Assembly: GCA_034430275.1 (NCBI GenBank)
Contig: DAOUEW010000057.1
Coordinates: forward strand, 1 to 23,408
Direction: 5' to 3'
DNA length: 23,408 nt
DNA from: JAUVXJ01 sp034430275
GTDB taxonomy: Bacteria > Chloroflexota > Anaerolineae > UBA7937 > B3-Chlor
Both the position numbers and the translations under genes were made by a program. Of this stretch, positions 21,238 through 23,408 are shown in pieces (positions within the stretch are counted from its first letter, which is position 1; every line of letters starts with the position of its first letter). The notes beneath the pieces are model-generated. The model saw only the letters and a list, made by a program, of their open reading frames with translations, ran no database searches and had not been told where the DNA came from.

Positions 21238-21447
21238 ATGGTAGCCAGCGCTCGTTCAGGAGCGGTTTCGTTTACGCTCCTTCAGCGAAAGCTCCCCATC
21301 CGGGGCGTGGTACACGCTGGTCCTATCAAGAGGGCGTTGGAAAAGGTTGGCGATCCTCGAGCCCAGGAAGCCCTCCAGACCCTGGAATGGCACCCCAATC
21401 GGAAGGTTCGCAGAGAAGCGAAAGGAGCCCTGAAGAACCTCCAGGGC
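21238..21447 (+). pseudogene. HEAT-repeat protein fragment
   Basis: The frame contains IKRALEKVGDPRAQEALQTL and then EWHPNRKVRREAKGALKNLQ (about 21325-21444). This is one HEAT/PBS-lyase-type repeat (AL..LGDPRA..AL..L..D.....R..A..AL..L). The region before it (VVHAGP and upstream) is less clear, and after LQG the frame turns into Arg/Ser-rich shadow sequence with no further repeats. It has no good ribosome site and lies 24 bases after the AT-rich membrane gene. It is probably the remains of a longer repeat protein. Confidence 0.5.
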
Positions 21448-21576
21448 CGCTGGATTCTGGACTGGGCTCGGTCAAGACGCCTTCGTTGTCAAGAAGTTGC
21501 CCAGGCTCCCTCGCGGAGCGCAAGAGCACCCCGGGCCTATTCTCCGGTCACCTCCAGACCGTGTGAGTCCTGTGAG

Positions 21577-21720
21577 TCGCGCTCTGCGCCGGGTTCTGGC
21601 TGGCAGCGCGGACAGACAACCTCGAAGAGAAGCGCCGTTGTGTCAACGCGGCCCTCGAAGCAGACGACGAGGACGAGCACGCAGCCCAGGCATTGTTCGC
21701 GTTTGGTCAGAGTAGATATT
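21577..21720 (+). pseudogene. TPR-protein tail, copy 3 (upstream of full-length comM)
   Basis: The frame reads FWLAARTDNLEEKRRCVNAA then LEADDEDEHAAQALFAFGQS, the same tail motif as the copies near 17804 and 19271 and the best preserved of the three. A stop codon lies just upstream (about 21573), so the rest of the TPR protein is gone. The frame happens to stay open into comM, but comM has its own start. Confidence 0.55.
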
Positions 21721-21787
21721 CCTGTTCAGCAATTCGCCGCTCCGCACCGGGTCCTCCCTGCTCACCTGAGATGCCAGCGCCCTACCC

Positions 21788-21816
21788 TTGCCTTCCCCCC
21801 TCTCCTCTGCTACACT
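21788..21816 (+). promoter_or_regulatory. Promoter of full-length comM
   Basis: TTGCCT (21788-21793), 17 bases, TACACT (21811-21816), then about 26 bases to the ATG with AAGGGAGG (21831-21838) as ribosome site. The whole block is duplicated upstream of mini-comM, which supports it as a functional unit. Confidence 0.55.
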
Positions 21817-21842
21817 CCTTGAGGGCTACCAAGGGAGGCGGC

Positions 21843-23363
21843 ATGCTGGCCAAGGTCTTCAGTTGCGCGGTCATCGGACTCGACGGAGCCATCATCCAGG
21901 TGGAGGTGGACATCTCACGAGGCTTGCCTTCCTTCACCATCGTCGGCCTCCCCGACACCGCCGTCCAGGAATCCCGCGAGCGAGTCCGCGCCGCCATCAA
22001 GAACTCCGGCCTGGCGTTCCCCGGCACGCGCCTCACCGTCAACCTGGCCCCCGCCGATCTCCGCAAGGAGGGACCCGCCTACGACCTGCCCATCGCCCTG
22101 GGCATCCTCCTGGCCAACGACCAGCTCTGGGCCGATGTGTCATCGTTTCTTTTCGTCGGTGAACTCTCCCTCGACGGCGCTGTGCGCCACACAGACGGCA
22201 TCCTCCCCATGGCTAGCGTGGCCAAGGATGAGGGATTCGAGCGCGTCTTCGTGCCGGCCAGCGACGCCCCCGAGGCCTCTCTGATCCAGGGCTTGGAAGT
22301 GGTGCCCGTGGAGAGCCTGGGCCAGCTAGCCATGCAACTCCAGGGTCTCGAGGAGATGACGCCCTATCAGCCGGACTTCGACATCGAGGACGAACCCGCC
22401 CCCCTGTACGTCACCGACATGGCCCATGTCAAGGGGCAAGAACACGTCAAGAGGGCCCTGGAGGTGGCTGCCGCTGGCGGCCACAACGTGCTCATGACCG
22501 GTCCACCCGGCGCTGGAAAGACCCTCATGGCCCGCGCCATGCCTTCTATCCTGCCCAGCATGACCATCAATGAAGCCCTGGAGGTGACCAAGATCTACTC
22601 CGTCTCGGGCTTGCTGCCGCCGGAGACGCCTCTCATCCGCAACCGCCCCTTCCGCGCTCCCCACCACACCATCAGCCACGCCGGGCTGGTGGGCGGCGGG
22701 CAGTGGCCTCGACCGGGCGAGATCAGCCTGGCCCACCACGGCGTCCTCTTCCTGGACGAGGTCCCCGAGTTCGGCACACGGGTTCTGGAGGTCATGCGTC
22801 AGCCCATGGAGGACAAGGTGGTGACCATCAGCCGCGCCCAGGGCACTCTCACCTTCCCCGCCAACTTCACCCTGGTGGCGGCGATGAACCCATGTCCCTG
22901 CGGCTACTTTGGCGATCCCACCAGGGAATGCACCTGCCCTCTATCCATGGTCAGCCGCTACCAGAAGCGGCTCTCCGGACCACTGCTGGACCGCATCGAC
23001 ATCCACATCGATGTGCCCAGGGTGAACTACGAAAAACTGACCGACGAACGGCTGGGCGAGCCATCGGAGGCTATCCGCGCCCGTGTGGAGAAGGCCCGCC
23101 GCAGCCAGCGCCAGCGCTTCGCCAACGGGAAGCTGTCCTGCAACGCGGACATGGGACCCGCGGAGGTGCGGGAATACTGCCAGATCGACGATGCCGGGCG
23201 CAGCCTGTTACGGGCGGCCATGGAGCAGTTGCAGATGAGCGCCCGCGCGTTTCATCGCGTGCTCAAGCTGGGCCGGACCATCGCCGACCTGGCCGGCTCG
23301 GAGGGCATCGAGACTGCGCACCTGGCCGAGGCTCTTCAGTATAGACCGAGGACGCACCTCTGA
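21843..23363 (+). CDS. comM: YifB/ComM family Mg-chelatase-like AAA+ ATPase
   Basis: A 506-aa protein, exactly the usual family length, from ATG 21843. The N-terminal Lon-protease-like domain (about 1-165) has MLAKVFSCAVIGLDG, PSFTIVGLPDTAVQESRERV and YDLPIALGIL. The AAA+ module has Walker A GPPGAGKT (220-227), Walker B VLFLDEV (301-307), a Cys-rich CPCGYFGD...CTCP insert (about 351-367) and GPLLDRIDIHIDVPR as the sensor region; the end LKLGRTIADLAGSEGIETAH is the C-terminal lid. ComM is a hexameric helicase that promotes branch migration during natural transformation and recombination. The gene is intact, with its own promoter, and follows decayed copies of itself. Confidence 0.93.
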   Translation: MLAKVFSCAVIGLDGAIIQVEVDISRGLPSFTIVGLPDTAVQESRERVRAAIKNSGLAFPGTRLTVNLAPADLRKEGPAYDLPIALGILLANDQLWADVSSFLFVGELSLDGAVRHTDGILPMASVAKDEGFERVFVPASDAPEASLIQGLEVVPVESLGQLAMQLQGLEEMTPYQPDFDIEDEPAPLYVTDMAHVKGQEHVKRALEVAAAGGHNVLMTGPPGAGKTLMARAMPSILPSMTINEALEVTKIYSVSGLLPPETPLIRNRPFRAPHHTISHAGLVGGGQWPRPGEISLAHHGVLFLDEVPEFGTRVLEVMRQPMEDKVVTISRAQGTLTFPANFTLVAAMNPCPCGYFGDPTRECTCPLSMVSRYQKRLSGPLLDRIDIHIDVPRVNYEKLTDERLGEPSEAIRARVEKARRSQRQRFANGKLSCNADMGPAEVREYCQIDDAGRSLLRAAMEQLQMSARAFHRVLKLGRTIADLAGSEGIETAHLAEALQYRPRTHL

Positions 23364-23408
23364 GAAGACGGCACGCAGATTCTGCCGGAGAGAGGAGGTA
23401 TGAGGCAC

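Noticed and set aside
1..23408. tRNA, rRNA, intact transposase or phage gene
   Set aside because: Looked for T-arm-like GTTCGA motifs, rRNA landmarks and DDE or integrase motifs; nothing convincing was found.

Overview
The window is a piece of GC-rich bacterial chromosome. Gene content suggests an uncultured anaerobic or microaerophilic member of Chloroflexota (Anaerolineae-like). The hints are PEP synthase, rubrerythrin, a relic of an aldehyde:ferredoxin oxidoreductase, very large secreted beta-propeller proteins, and the tetratricopeptide tail 'FWLAA..EEKRRCLNA'. This assignment is inference from family distribution; there is no rRNA or tRNA gene here to test it.

Layout. 1-159 is the 3' end of PEP synthase, followed by a strong hairpin terminator. 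A sigma70-like promoter and a structured leader (276-366) precede a tightly overlapping three-gene cassette (474-3605): a small exported membrane protein, a large SAM-dependent methyltransferase and a membrane-anchored sulfatase/alkaline-phosphatase-superfamily enzyme. It probably decorates an envelope glycan. Rubrerythrin (minus strand) converges on it and is transcribed away from an isochorismatase-family hydrolase. From 4467 to 8037 there is a run of plus-strand metabolic genes: isochorismatase-like, a membrane-anchored protein of unknown function, a ROK sugar kinase of the zinc-binding fructokinase type, and an aldo/keto reductase. 8174-8967 holds a methyltransferase truncated at its SAM-binding loop and a small glycine-rich membrane protein behind an operator-like palindrome. 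A dimethylargininase-family enzyme follows on the minus strand.

Two giant secreted proteins dominate 10442-17228 on the minus strand. One is a 740-aa protein made of about 14 propeller blades. The other is a 1045-aa lipoprotein with an Ig-like domain, a surface-type propeller, eight Asp-boxes and a C-terminal domain. Between and upstream of them are broken genes: a TPR protein with two in-frame stops, a probable solute-binding-protein fragment, and an aldehyde:ferredoxin oxidoreductase N-terminus.

17421-21842 is largely a gene graveyard built around comM. The full-length comM (21843-23363) has two truncated relatives upstream (17538-17741 and 19529-19735) and three copies of a TPR-protein tail (about 17804, 19271 and 21577). 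One truncated comM keeps the promoter, ribosome binding site and start codon, and has lost the middle of the gene in frame, leaving a 68-codon ORF. Two intact genes sit in the debris: a conserved-looking 307-aa protein of unknown function and a visibly AT-richer membrane protein with a threefold internal repeat.

I found no CRISPR array, no intact transposase, no tRNA and no recognisable defence system. The most interesting items are the repeated comM/TPR debris with its in-frame mini-comM, the glycan-modification cassette with its leader, and the two very large propeller proteins.
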